Shown piece after piece: positions 1 through 11,280 of a stretch of DNA of 64,000 nucleotides (positions are counted from its first letter, which is position 1; each line of letters opens with the position of its first letter). The notes beneath the pieces were generated by a model. It ran no database searches. It was not told the origin of the DNA and saw only the letters and a program-made list of their open reading frames with translations. A program made the translations under genes and the position numbers. The stretch lies in NCBI RefSeq assembly GCF_037975245.1, contig NC_092574.1:18200713-18264712 (forward strand), written 5' to 3'. The stretch is from Apostichopus japonicus (Eukaryota > Echinodermata > Holothuroidea > Aspidochirotida > Stichopodidae).

Positions 1-208
1 ACGTATTGGAGTTTATATTTCACGGATGTTGGACTTTATTATATTCATATGCCACTTGTGAGTATTCTTTGAACCAATTTGATATTGTTTTCGCCCACTT
101 TACGGCGACTTGAAACCCTTTTGCCTCTGGGCTGTCAAGACTAAGTTGTCTTGGATACTTACATCAGTTCTGCGAAACTTATTTCTGTGTGTGGTGCACA
201 CGTTAACT

Positions 209-1405
209 ATGTCTACCTCCATTGCCGAGTGCACAGTGTGCAACTGCATGCAGGCAAACGTATTGTGTTGTTTTCTTTGCCAATCATCAGTGCATGCATT
301 TGATTGTGGAGACAAGAAGAAGCTATGCACATCATCATTGTATAATATGCTAGACAATGCATCTAAACTCTATCCAAATTTTTTCTACATCTGTAACTCT
401 TGTAAATCAGACAAAGAGGCTAGTGTCAACTCCCCTGATCAATCGCGAATGTGCGATATAGAAAAGAAAGTCGATCGCCTGGAGCTCAACCTGAATGAAA
501 TTAAGAATCTCATCGAATCTAAAGGCCAATCTCAGCAATCAGCTGAACAAGCCAAAGGATCTATTCGTGATAGCGTTCCGACTGCCCCTGTCATTGGCGA
601 GTGTTGGTCAAATGAGGAGAAAATGGTCGAAATAAGGAAGGCTCGTGTAAGCAAATCCGCACTGGTTATTCCAAAATCTCCTATTGACACCACCACACTT
701 GAGAAAACTATTGTTGACAGCAATGTCCAAATTAGCAAATCTTTCAAAAACAAATCAGGCGAAACCATTATTGTGTGTGACTCAGCTTCATCACGTGACA
801 AACTATCTACTGCCATCACTAACAACCTGCCCAAAATTGGAACAATTAAAAAAGCTGGTACCATGCTGCCAACTATTGCAGTTGTCGGGTTTTCTGCGTC
901 CTTTGCTGATGACCCTTTGCCTGTCCTACTTCAACAAAATCGTTGGTTGGCAGAATATTTTGAAATCAATACTCTTGGAGATCATATTACTCATCTTATT
1001 TCAAAGCCGTTGAGAAATGATGAAACCGTCTTTCAAGCCATATTCAATGTGTCCCCATCACTTCGTGACTTCATGAAAAAACATGGTGATCGTATCATCT
1101 TGGGTATGAACTCCTGCAAAATTTATGATAGATTCCATGTCAAGCGATGTAGCATATGTCAACTGTTTGGGCACTATCATAAAGAATGCTCTAACATAAC
1201 CACCCCTTCTTGTGCCATCTGTGCAAATGACCACGAAACCAGGCTATGCAAAATCTCCTTTGACGAGACAGATAAACATTCTTGCATTAATTGCAAACGT
1301 GGCAACTCTGGAACTCGCGCAAATCACATGGCATCATCTATAACCTGTCCTCAGTACGTCGATGCGCAGAACAAAGTTAAACAACTGATTGCTCGTTTAA
1401 ACTAG
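209..1405 (+). CDS. LINE ORF1: nucleic-acid-binding Gag-like protein
   Basis: 398 residues from the first good ATG (A at -3); the frame is open upstream to about 110 without an ATG. An N-terminal Cys-rich block (residues 7-66, pattern CTVCNC...CCFLCQ...CNSCK) resembles a PHD/RING-like finger. A short predicted coiled coil follows (DIEKKVDRLELNLNEIKNL). Near the C terminus are three zinc-knuckle-like motifs: CSICQLFGHYHKEC (CX2CX4HX4C), CAICANDHETRLC, and a final CINC...H...C. Such proteins coat element RNA in the cytoplasmic ribonucleoprotein in related families. The stop is TAG at 1403-1405, immediately after the heptamer TTTAAAC, which is read T-TTA-AAC in this frame (see findings). The frame is intact over its whole length, unlike ORF2. 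Confidence 0.88.
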   Translation: MSTSIAECTVCNCMQANVLCCFLCQSSVHAFDCGDKKKLCTSSLYNMLDNASKLYPNFFYICNSCKSDKEASVNSPDQSRMCDIEKKVDRLELNLNEIKNLIESKGQSQQSAEQAKGSIRDSVPTAPVIGECWSNEEKMVEIRKARVSKSALVIPKSPIDTTTLEKTIVDSNVQISKSFKNKSGETIIVCDSASSRDKLSTAITNNLPKIGTIKKAGTMLPTIAVVGFSASFADDPLPVLLQQNRWLAEYFEINTLGDHITHLISKPLRNDETVFQAIFNVSPSLRDFMKKHGDRIILGMNSCKIYDRFHVKRCSICQLFGHYHKECSNITTPSCAICANDHETRLCKISFDETDKHSCINCKRGNSGTRANHMASSITCPQYVDAQNKVKQLIARLN

Positions 1406-1441
1406 ACATTAGTTTCCAGGACGGCAATACTAAGACTTGTC
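1396..1441 (+). promoter_or_regulatory. Candidate -1 programmed frameshift site (T TTA AAC) with downstream stem
   Basis: TTTAAAC at 1396-1402 is in the X XXY YYZ register of ORF1 (T-TTA-AAC) and is followed at once by the ORF1 stop TAG. Slipping back one base continues into the ORF2 frame (TTT AAA CTA GAC...), which stays open through the endonuclease. Downstream, TTAGT (1409-1413) can pair with ACTAA (1429-1433) after a 6-nt spacer, and GACA (1405-1408) with TGTC (1438-1441). U UUA AAC is the established coronavirus-type slippery heptamer. Function here is inferred, and the stem is modest. Confidence 0.6.
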
Positions 1442-3651
1442 GGCAATCACAAAGGAAATTTATATTGGAGACTGCTAATGTTCGCTCAGCTCGAAATAAA
1501 ACTTCTTTAATCGTTGATCATATTATTCATTCTGGCACTGACTTATGCTGTTTAACTGAAACTTGGCTTAAGTCAAGTGATACTGTTTCCGAAGCTGCCT
1601 TAGCGCCTGAGGGTTATTATTACCTTGGAGTTCCTCGACCGCAGGATAGAATTGGTGGTGGGACTGGTTTAATTGTTCGAGCCTCAATTAAGACCAACCT
1701 CTTGCATTCTGATGAAAAGTCGTCTTTTGAATATTCTGAATGGCTGGTTGCTATTGACAATCTCAGAGTTCGTTTAATAATAATCTACCGTCCTCCATAT
1801 TCCGAAGCCCATCCGGTCACCACTTCAACTTTTTTCCGAGAATTCAGTGACCTCCTTGAAAACTGTGTGCTTTGTCCTGAAAAACTTATTCTTACTGGCG
1901 ATTTTAATATTCATGTGGATGATCACACTAGTACTGATGCGACTAAATTTAATGATATTATGAATACGTTTAGTCTCCAGCAACATGTCTCCATTCCAAC
2001 TCACGACTCCGGACACACGCTTGATTTAATCATCACACGATCCACTAACGATATCGTGTTATCATCTCCACTAGCTGCTTTAAAAGTGTCTGATCATTGG
2101 TCAATTAGATGTTATCTTGACCTTCCTATTACCAAACATTCAACCAAAGAAATTAAATACCGGAAATATCGAAGTATTCATATTGATCAATTTTGTACAG
2201 GTATTTTGCAATCCTCATTATGCACAACTGAATGGCTTGATTTAGAGAGTTTAATTGAATGCTATGATCGTACTTTAACATCTGTCCTTGATATCCACGC
2301 ACCAGTTCTGACCAGAGTAATTACCGTTAGGCCAACAGTACCTTGGTTCTCCGATCATTTGAAAATATTACGTTCCGCTTGTCGAAAGGCTGAGAGAGTT
2401 TCCGCAAATCTGGTCTTGAAACTCACAGACGGGTCCATCGCTCTTTGCGGAATGAGTATTCATTCCATCTGGACTATGCTAAAAAGTCCTTTTATACATC
2501 AATCATCCGGGACTGTGAAGGCGACACCAGGAAACTGTTTACTGTTGTAAAGTCATTGTGTAATAAAAAGCAAGTTGTTTCTTATCCGCCACACCAGAAT
2601 ACTATGGAACTTGTTAATGACTTCGGACAATTTTTTATATCTAAAATTGATAAAATTAATGCAAACATTGATTCGATTGCTACTGGTCCTTTTGAACCTT
2701 ATGTTCAACAGTATTTCCAATCGAAGTTGACTGGGTTCAAGCCACTTTCTAACGATGAAGTTCGCACAATTATCAAATCCTCCAATACGGCTACCTGCAA
2801 TCTTGACCCAATACCCACTTGGTTACTTAGAAAGTGTCTTGACCCCCTTTTGCCTGTATTGACTACCATGATAAATCTTTCACTTAAAGATGGTAATGTT
2901 CCTGACAAATGGAAGATTGCTACCGTTACTCCATTGTTAAAGAAAGCAGGTTTGGACCCTATCTATTCTAATTATAGACCAATAAGTAATTTGAGTTATG
3001 TTTCTAAGTTAGTTGAACGAGCTGTAGTTAATGAGATTGTCTCACATTGTTCATCGCATGCTCCTTTTCCTGATTGCCAATCTGCGTACAGGCAAAATCA
3101 CTCTACAGAAACTGCACTTATGAAAATTCATAGTGATATATTGATGAATATGGACCAACAACAATGCACTCTTTTAATCCTGTTGGATTTGAGTGCAGCG
3201 TTCGATACTGTTAACCATGATATTCTTATGAACATATTGCGTACCCAATTTGGTATTGTTAATAATGCACAAAAATGGATTGGTAATTATCTGTCTTTCA
3301 GAAAACAGCATGTATCTATAGAAAATATCTCATCGAAAAGATTTTTCTTTGAATTGTGGTGTACCACAGGGCAGCTGTCTCGGTCCTGTTCTTTTTCTTT
3401 GTTATGTTTCTCAGTTGTTTACCATTGTCTCTAAACACCTTCCTAACGCACATAGTTATGCTGATGATACACAGTTATATTTATCTTTCAATGCTGGTTC
3501 TCTGTTATCTGAGGAACGGGCTGTTCTGGCAATGCAATCACTTGTATTCGAAATAAGACATTGGATGATCAGCAATAGGCTAATGATCAATGATTCTAAG
3601 ACTGAGTTTCTTTTAATTGGGACTCGCCAACAAGTTGCTAAGACTCGGGTT

Positions 3652-4366
3652 CAGATGATAAAAGTAGGTAACGTGGATATTAAGCCATGTGATAGTGCAA
3701 AAAATCTTGGGGTTTATCTTGACAGCAACATGTCAATGGACATTCATATTGGAAAAGTTTGCTCAAGGGCATACCATGGACTCTATAATATTCGTCAGAT
3801 CAGAAAATTCCTGGATGAGGACTGTACTAAAACTCTTATTAATACTTTTGTAATTAGTCACATCGACTACTGTAATGCACTCTTGATTGGTTTACCTGAT
3901 TATAAGCTTCGTAGAGTTCAAATGGTACTTAATGGAGCGGCTCGTTTGATTTACGCTCTTCCTAAATTTTGTCATAATACTTTTACTTTACAATCTCTTC
4001 ATTGGTTACAGATGATAAAAGTAGGTAACGTGGATATTAAGCCATGTGATAGTGCAAAAAATCTTGGGGTTTATCTTGACAGCAACATGTCAATGGACAT
4101 TCATATTGGAAAAGTTTGCTCAAGGGCATACCATGGACTCTATAATATTCGTCAGATCAGAAAATTCCTGGATGAGGACTGTACTAAAACTCTTATTAAT
4201 ACTTTTGTAATTAGTCACATCGACTACTGTAATGCACTCTTGATTGGTTTACCTGATTATAAGCTTCGTAGAGTTCAAATGGTACTTAATGGAGCGGCTC
4301 GTTTGATTTACGCTCTTCCTAAATTTTGTCATATTACTTTTACTTTACAATCTCTTCATTGGTTAC
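3652..4366 (+). repeat. In-frame 357-bp tandem duplication inside LINE ORF2
   Basis: Two direct copies, 3652-4008 and 4009-4365, differ by a single base that I can see (A at 3977, T at 4334; Asn to Ile). The unit is 119 codons, covers the segment after the RT catalytic core (KVGNVDIKPC to LQSLHWL), and keeps the frame. It is either a very recent duplication or an assembly artefact. Confidence 0.92.
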
Positions 4367-4750
4367 CTGTACAGCAACGCATTGAATTTAAACTAATCTT
4401 GCAAGTATTTAAATGTTTAAAAGGTCTTGCACCTAAGTATTTATGTGATATGATCTCGGTGAAGTCTAGTTGTTACTCTTTGCGCTCACATTCTCGAATC
4501 ACACTGCATGTTCCTTGTATCAATCATAATACATTAGGCAATAGGGCTTTTGCCTACAAAGGACCTCGGTTGTGGAATTCACTTCCGGTGGAATTGATGC
4601 GTATCGACTCCTTGACCCTAGATGCTTTCAAGATAAAGTTAAAAACATATCTGTTTAAGCTTGCTTATTCTGATTGACCCGACTGGTTGGCTTTTTCCTT
4701 TTTAAGCGCTTTTGAATGTTTTGTACAAAATTAGCGCTATATAAATGCAT

Positions 4751-4997
<247 letters not shown>

Positions 4998-5895
4998 GCT
5001 GCCAAACTAAGTTTTCGTGGCTGTTGATAAAATGAATTTAAATATCCTGTGATGGCGTTCACGTCACGGACTCAGTGGTTTGTAACCGAATTTACCTTAT
5101 CATTTCCGCGTTTAGATCACGTATAGCTGACTAGTCTATTGTTTTTGATAGTCAGTCACATGTTTATAACATCTTATCAAAATGAAATCACATATCTGAA
5201 TCTCGATGGTTAAAATACGAATTACTGTAGGCTAAAATCAATATAAACAAATTCGTTCATAGGCGAGAATCATTCAAGACATCAAAGAAATAAAAAGAAA
5301 AAAAAAAGACATTACAGAAAAAAACGAAAATGTTTTACTTCCTATTTGTCAGGTACTTCTGGTAGCAGAAGTTCTGTTATACTTGATATGGTGAGATTAT
5401 GCTTTTAAGCACGTGACATGACGTCAGTTCATATGTTTTAGCGTCATCGTTTATTTAATTTATTCTTGTCGTCTTTAAATATTAATTTTGTTATCACAAA
5501 ACTTTCTTCCTGCTGAACACACGCAGCAGTGCTGCCAAACTTGAAATCTCATTTATCCAATGGATTCATAGCTAAGTGCATATGCTATCCATAAAAGACT
5601 TCATTTGTTTACGTTTAATTCTTTACAAAGGTGGAGTTTATGAGAGATGATAGCTTATGGAAATCTGCAAAACCAACAGTAACGCTGCTAAAGGGGTAAC
5701 AGTTTCTGGACAGCGCCGTCTATTAGTGTAATCGTTAATCCTGTCCTCCGAGAAAGGATAGTCGACTTTTTGAAAGTGAAAGTTAACATTTAGTTCTCCA
5801 CATATGCATCCGACATAGAGAAAGAGAATACCACACAGCATGTTACCTAACAGACTTCATCATAGAGAGAAATCCATGAATGGGTGGGTGTACGC
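4998..5895. other. Intergenic, no gene seen
   Basis: AT-rich unique sequence with no open frame of coding character, no splice-flanked exon and no clear repeat on either strand. Confidence 0.6.
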
Positions 5896-6470
5896 GCACG
5901 AGTTCTTAATCTCGCGTACGAGTACTAATTCTCTAGTACGAGTACAAAGTCTTAAGTATGATGCTAAGTCCCGAGTACGAATTCAAAGTCACGTGTACGA
6001 GTAATAAGTCTCGAGTATGAGTACGAAGTCTCTAGTACGAGTACAAAGTCCCAACTACGAGTACAAAATCCCAAGTACGAATTCAAAGTCACGTGTACGA
6101 GTAATGAGTCTCGAGTATGAGTACTAAGTCCCGTGTACGAAATCTTAGTCCCGTGATAAGTACAAAGTCCCGAATACGAGTACAAAGTCCCGAGTACGAG
6201 TACAAAGTCCTGTGACGAGTACTTAGTCCCGACTACGAGTACTAAATCTCCAGTACGAGTACAAAGTCCCGAATACGAGTACAAAGTCCCGAGTTTGAGT
6301 ACAAAGTCCCGAGTACGATTACAAAGTCTCAAGTACGAGTACAAAGTCCCGTGTACGAGTACTATGTCTCGACTACGAGTTCAAAGTCCCGTGTACGAAT
6401 CTTAGTCCCGTGACGAGCACTAAGTCTTGAGTACGAGTACAAAGTCCGGAGTACGGAGTCGAGTACCAGT
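5896..6470. repeat. About 20-bp minisatellite, unit close to GAGTACGAGTACAAAGTCCC
   Basis: Nearly 30 imperfect units. Variation is mostly in the CCC/CTC/GTG positions and in units of 18-21 bp. The minus strand happens to stay open through part of it and reads as repeats of LGTLYSYSG. That is a by-product of the repeat, not evidence of a gene. Confidence 0.88.
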
Positions 6471-7320
6471 ACGGGAATAGAGAACTTTGTACACTGTAAA
6501 GATTGAATAACTATCATCATCATCATCTTCATACTGAACAAACATTCCCTGATCCAGGCATGTTTTATATATATTGTGAAGGTAAATAGGACCTTTCATA
6601 AATAGAAACAATTAAAAGACTGTAAGCTGTGGTTGTATATGTATGGTTTTCATGGTACGGTATTGAACTCGTCGACTACAACGCTAACATTGCCGATAAC
6701 AAAGCTGAAGCAGTAAATGTTAACAAATCCACTACCCGAACGTCATACGACACTGCTCTGTGATTGGTCCGTGAGCAAAACGTTCCATCAAATCATTGCG
6801 TAGAAAACGATCTAGGGTAAATACTGAATTGACGTTCACGAATGTACTGAGCGGCGCGGAGAGTTAAAACCGTCAAACATATCCGTCATTAGTTCATTCT
6901 AGTTTCAAATACTGTGGCTCAGCAACTATTGTTTGCTAAATGACTATAAATTGTATGAAGGGTATACTTAAAGTCGTTTTCATGTTAACACACAGAGGTA
7001 TTACTATGTAACAGAAGTATAACTATACTATATGCTATCGACTTTTTAATATACGTCGGACTCATATTTCTACGAATCGTGCTTTTTTGCATGAAAACAA
7101 ATATTCATATATATATTCAAAGAGATACGGGCGGACGTCTACGATTGAATTTTAACTACAATCTGCTGGAGGAAATTCTGTAGTGTTTTTGAAGTAAGGT
7201 AAGAAATGTTCTATTATAAATTTACGACCAGCTGAATTAGAGTAAATAACATTTCAATTAAAAACCGATTGATCAGTTGGTAGGTTATCGTATGTTTGAA
7301 GTTATCATCTTCATAAAGTT
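6471..7320. other. Intergenic, no gene seen
   Basis: Unique AT-rich sequence. A GTAAGA donor-like site follows AAGTAAG near 7200, but no coding frame or acceptor partner is evident. Confidence 0.5.
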
Positions 7321-7324
7321 ACAG

Positions 7325-7950
7325 TGAAATAACTGACTAGTTTTAGCACTGTATATGCAATCCAGCATTATGTTTCTGCTATCATGTGTGTTGAGTTGTG
7401 TTATGTTAAAAGAAATCAAACCTGTTATAAGTGTGCATACTTTCATATAGGTAACAGTAACTGTGTGTATAAATAATTTTGCCTACTAGCTCTGTATATG
7501 CAATCCATTTTTATGTTTCTGCTGTCATGTGTGTTAAGTTATGTTATGTTAAAGCAAAATCATCCTGTGCACACTTTCATATATATAGTTACTGTGTGTG
7601 TATAGCTAACTTTGACTACTAGCACTGTATATGCAATCCAGCGTTATGTCTTTGTTATCATGTACGTTGAGTTGTGTTATGTTAAAAGAAATCAAACCTG
7701 TTATAACAGTGCACACTTTCATATAGGTACTTTGTGTATAAATAACTTTGCCTAGTTTTAGCACTGTATATGCAATCCAGCGTTATGTCTTTGCGAGTCA
7801 TGTTTGTTGAGTTATATTATATTAAAGGAAAACAAACCTGTTATAACTGTGTACACTTTCATGTAGTTACTGTGTGTATAAATAACTTTGCCTACTAGCT
7901 CTGTATATGCAACCCAGCGTTATGTTTTTGCTACCATGTTTGTTGGCGGG
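7325..7950. repeat. Five-copy tandem repeat, period 133-143 bp
   Basis: The marker GCACTGTATATGCAATCCAG (or GCTCTG... variants) recurs at 7346, 7489, 7622, 7761 and 7898. Each is followed by TTATGT, a CATGTGTGTTGAGTT-like segment, and CACTTTCATATA with TACTGTGTGTATAAATAA. The units are diverged by small indels. Confidence 0.85.
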
Positions 7951-8435
7951 GGGAAAAAAACGCCATTGTGAGTAAAATTATCTAAGTTAACTTTCGTAGC
8001 TCTTCAAGAACAGAATATCTCCACTACAACGTGTGGAATTTGTTTGTATATGAAACATTTTAAACTTTAAACTTAGACATAAACACATCAAATGATGTTC
8101 TCTTATCATGATAAAACTTTGCAACTGAAACCTTTTACAAGGGGAGGCCTCGTGATGAGGTTCTCTGGCCAAATCTATCATTTGAAGACCATCTTAACAA
8201 TGGAACTCAATTAAAGAAGTACCCCAGAGCCATGATTTAAAGACGTGACGTATTTATGAGCAGTTATCAGAATGTTTACATGTAGGTGAAAGGAAATGTT
8301 TATAGTGAATGTGTCCTCATGTCACGGGAATGATAGAACTCGACAGTTAGAGGAGGTTCATTTATAGATTTATTCTATGTTTACAAAATTATCTTCGAAC
8401 CAAGCACTGTCACTTTAATAATAATTATAATAATG

Positions 8436-8467
<32 letters not shown>

Positions 8468-8490
8468 CAGCAGTTATTTTATTAAATATG
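7951..8490. other. Intergenic with a short (AAT)n run
   Basis: Unique sequence with (AATAAT)n at about 8419-8467. No gene seen. Confidence 0.5.
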
Positions 8491-8499
8491 AAAATTCAC

Positions 8500-8796
8500 A
8501 CTTTGACGAGATCATAGCAAATCGTCAAAATATCCAAAATCTGAAGAAAAAAATAATGTTTTGTCGAAATGCATCTTGCCAATACGTCAATTTTCCGATT
8601 TTGGTCATTTTAACGAGTTAATACCTCTGGACAAAACGTCAATTTTCCAATTGTTGACATTTTGACGACTTATAAAGCTTCTCGATCAAACGTCATTGTT
8701 CACATATTTGTCACTTTGATTAGTTGGTACGATGTAGTAAAAACGTAATATTTCAGATATTGTCATTATGACGGGAAAATGCATTACAGCAAAAAG
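8500..8796. repeat. Degenerate about 53-bp tandem repeat, left part
   Basis: Units beginning CGTCAATTTTCC or similar recur about every 52-54 bp (near 8585, 8637, 8691 and 8744), each with a central GTCATTTTGACG-like core and ending in A-rich sequence. Similar units resume after the foldback element at 10027-10140, so the element appears to have split an older array. Confidence 0.5.
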
Positions 8797-10026
8797 TATG
8801 GCGCGAGAAAGCGGAATATATTATGTACAACAATATATATGCTTTACTTGCAAAATACGTACATGGTTTACTTCAAAAATACATTTTAGACATATTTATA
8901 TATATTCTGCAAAAATATATTCTCTGACACAAAAGCATTTATAATATAAATATATATTCTCTAAGAGAAAAATATATATTTTCTTTCAATATATATATAT
9001 ATATATCTTGCTAAAAAACATATATATTCTCTGACAGAAAAATATTTTTCTCTAACAAAATATATAAATTCTGAGACAGAAAAAATATATATTTTACAGG
9101 AAAAATTATATTCTGTGCAAAAATATATTTTTATTGTGTGTACGAAAAATATATATATTCTCTAACAACAAAATTCTATTCTGTGTGAAAAAATATATTC
9201 TGGTCGAAAAATATATATATGCTGTACAAAGTACCAAAACATATATATTCTCTGACAGAAAAATATTTTTCTTTAACAAAATATATAAATTCTGAGACAG
9301 AAAAAATATATAGGCCTATTGTACAGGAAAACTAGCTAACTGCTCACTTCTTCACATTTCAAGGTTATTAGTTTGGAACGTTAGTCGGTGTGTTACGTAA
9401 GCAGTTTGCCAAACCTTGCAAAGGAAACGAACGTGGGAAAGTCATTTGCACAGCTCAAATTTCCTGCGATCTACTGCAAGTGCCTATTGAAATCTGTAAG
9501 GCAGGTAAACTGTCACGTCAGTGGTGCAGGGCGCATTTCACTTAATTGTATATTTTTTAGAGAATATATATATTTTTCTCTTAGCGAATATATATTTTTC
9601 TCTTAGAGAATATATATATTTTTGCTCTTAGAGAATATATATATTTTTTCTCTTAGAGAATATATATATTTTTCTCTTAGAGAATATATATTTTTTTTCT
9701 CTTAGAGAATATATATTTTTTCTCTTAGATAATATATATATATTTTTCTCTTAGAATATATATATTTTTTCTCTTAGATAATATATATATATTTCTCTCA
9801 TATATATTTTTTCTCTTAGAGAATATATATATCTTTGGCATAGAAACATATATTTTTTTGTGTAAGTATATATATCTTTACAGAATACTTATTGTTAGAT
9901 AATATATTATTATAAACATATATACAAATATGTCTAAAATGTATTTTTGAAGTTAACCATGTATATATTTCGCAAGTACAGCATATATATATTTGTGCGT
10001 AATATATTCCGCTTTCTCGCGCCATA
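8797..10026. mobile_element. 1.23-kb foldback (long inverted repeat) element
   Basis: The ends are inverted: TATGGCGCGAGAAAGCGGAA at 8797 and its complement ending at 10026. The first 27 bp match exactly, and similarity continues for about 100 bp (arms about 8797-8898 and 9925-10026). Inside each arm is a tandem array of AATATATATTTTTCTCTTAGAG-type units in opposite orientation. The array is clear on the right (about 9550-9830) and more decayed on the left (about 8915-9320). A roughly 215-bp unique centre lies at about 9330-9545. This is the architecture of foldback transposons. No transposase is present and no target duplication is clear. Confidence 0.75.
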
Positions 10027-10876
10027 ATTTTTATTTTTGCTTTTGGTAATTTTGAAGGTTTGGTATTGGTCGACAAAATGTAAGATTCTTGTCTTCTTGT
10101 CATTTTGACGAATTGTTGCTTCTCATGAAAACTGCAATTGACATGTTCCTTCCACGCTCCCGTATACATGACAGCCAAACCATTCAAGTTGATGCACTTC
10201 ACCGTTTGTTGTAGTTTGAAGAACTGCTAAAACAGTATTGGAATTGTGCTGCAGACACGCGTTATATGTTATCCGGACTTGAACGAGGTTAATTACAACC
10301 TGTGTATTTGATTAATATTATGTAAAGAATTTAACAATAAATTTAAACCAAGCTTTGTTGACCTCATGTGCTTGAAGAATGGAACAACCTTATTGCTGTA
10401 ACATATTAGGCAAACCAAAGGTTTCTGCAGTGTGGAGTATTAATTAAGCGCGGTCAACCCCTTTGCCTTCTGCTATGTGTTGGGAAGTTTACGTACGGCT
10501 GAATTGAAACCAATGTTTGTGTACGTGCGTCGATTCGCGAAGACGCCTACGTATTATTTTATGTTAGTCTCAATTGGCATTCAAATTGTAAACATATGTG
10601 AACGAGGTACGAGAAGTAATAAGCAATTAAATTTATACCTGAAGCTGTTTGATTGAACTCCTGACAAATAGATTATGTATGTAAGTCTATACATAATATG
10701 CTATAAAGGATGATAGGCCTAAACATAATATAAGCCTACAACAGCGAAACATCCGAAAATTTGACTGTATCAAAGTTCATGTTTACGTACGCGTCTATTA
10801 TGAACATAATGCAACATGCTTGAGAGAGGACACTAAACAATTGTTCAAAAGTTAACTTGGCTGGGGACCTTCGAAA
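10027..10876. other. Intergenic; remnant of the 53-bp repeat, then unique sequence
   Basis: The first roughly 110 bp resemble the degenerate repeat left of the foldback element (GTCATTTTGACGAATTG). The rest is unique with no gene seen. Confidence 0.45.
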
Positions 10877-11179
10877 CACCTGATTCACACTGCAGAGATT
10901 ACAGTACGGTAACTACTGTAAATCTTAAAGTTAAAAGGCTGGACTCGTGCTGATAAGTTGGTAGCATGTTGCTTAGCATCACAGGAAGAACTGTCTAATA
11001 ATTGCATGCAACCTTCTAACCATACTTATGCAATTGTTGGAATTATCCATACCCTCAGGTCTAACTGTAATCCTAATATCACCTGCTACCGATTTATCAT
11101 CACGAACCAGTTTTAACTGTGGCACAAAACTAAAAGATTTACAGGACTGAGTGACTGTGTTCTCTGTGTGTATCAGCTG
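10877..11179. mobile_element. Palindromic MITE, copy 1
   Basis: It starts CACCTGATTCACAC and ends TATCAGCTG, with flanks TTCGAAA and TTTGAAA (a 7-bp target duplication with one mismatch). Internal blocks (TTACAG..GTAACTACTGTAAATC, CTAACTGTAATCCTAAT, GCTACCGATTTATCA) match the copies at 53020 and 54793. The left arm is more eroded than in those copies. Confidence 0.75.
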
Positions 11180-11280
11180 TTTGAAAAGATGAGCAATACG
11201 TGTACAAACACACACACACACGTCCTCACATGAAGTACAGTATGTCATCTCCTGAATTATAATATTTCATGTAGGGAGAT

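Larger units (their letters stand above)
1396..4677 (+). pseudogene. LINE ORF2: endonuclease plus reverse transcriptase, frameshifted
   Basis: The endonuclease part (to about 2390) shows LTETWL, IIYRPP, LTGDFNIHVD and SDHWSI. The RT part shows YSNYRPISNLS, LDLSAAFDTVNHD (motif A), GVPQGSCLGP (motif B) and YADDTQLY (motif C), so the catalytic residues are intact. The C-terminal region has SHIDYCNALL, HWLPVQQRIEFKL and GPRLWNSLP. The frame changes near 2392-2403 (after KAER) and again near 3340-3352 (before NCGVPQGS). A 357-bp in-frame duplication lies at 3652-4366. ORF2 has no ATG before the endonuclease: its frame opens at 1381 and the first Met is at about codon 164 after LETANVRS. It lies exactly in the -1 frame of ORF1, which suggests expression by frameshifting. 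Confidence 0.88.

Noticed and set aside
5964-6344. 126-codon minus-strand frame with LGTLYSYSG repeats
   Set aside because: Produced by the 20-bp minisatellite; no conserved frame across unit-length changes.
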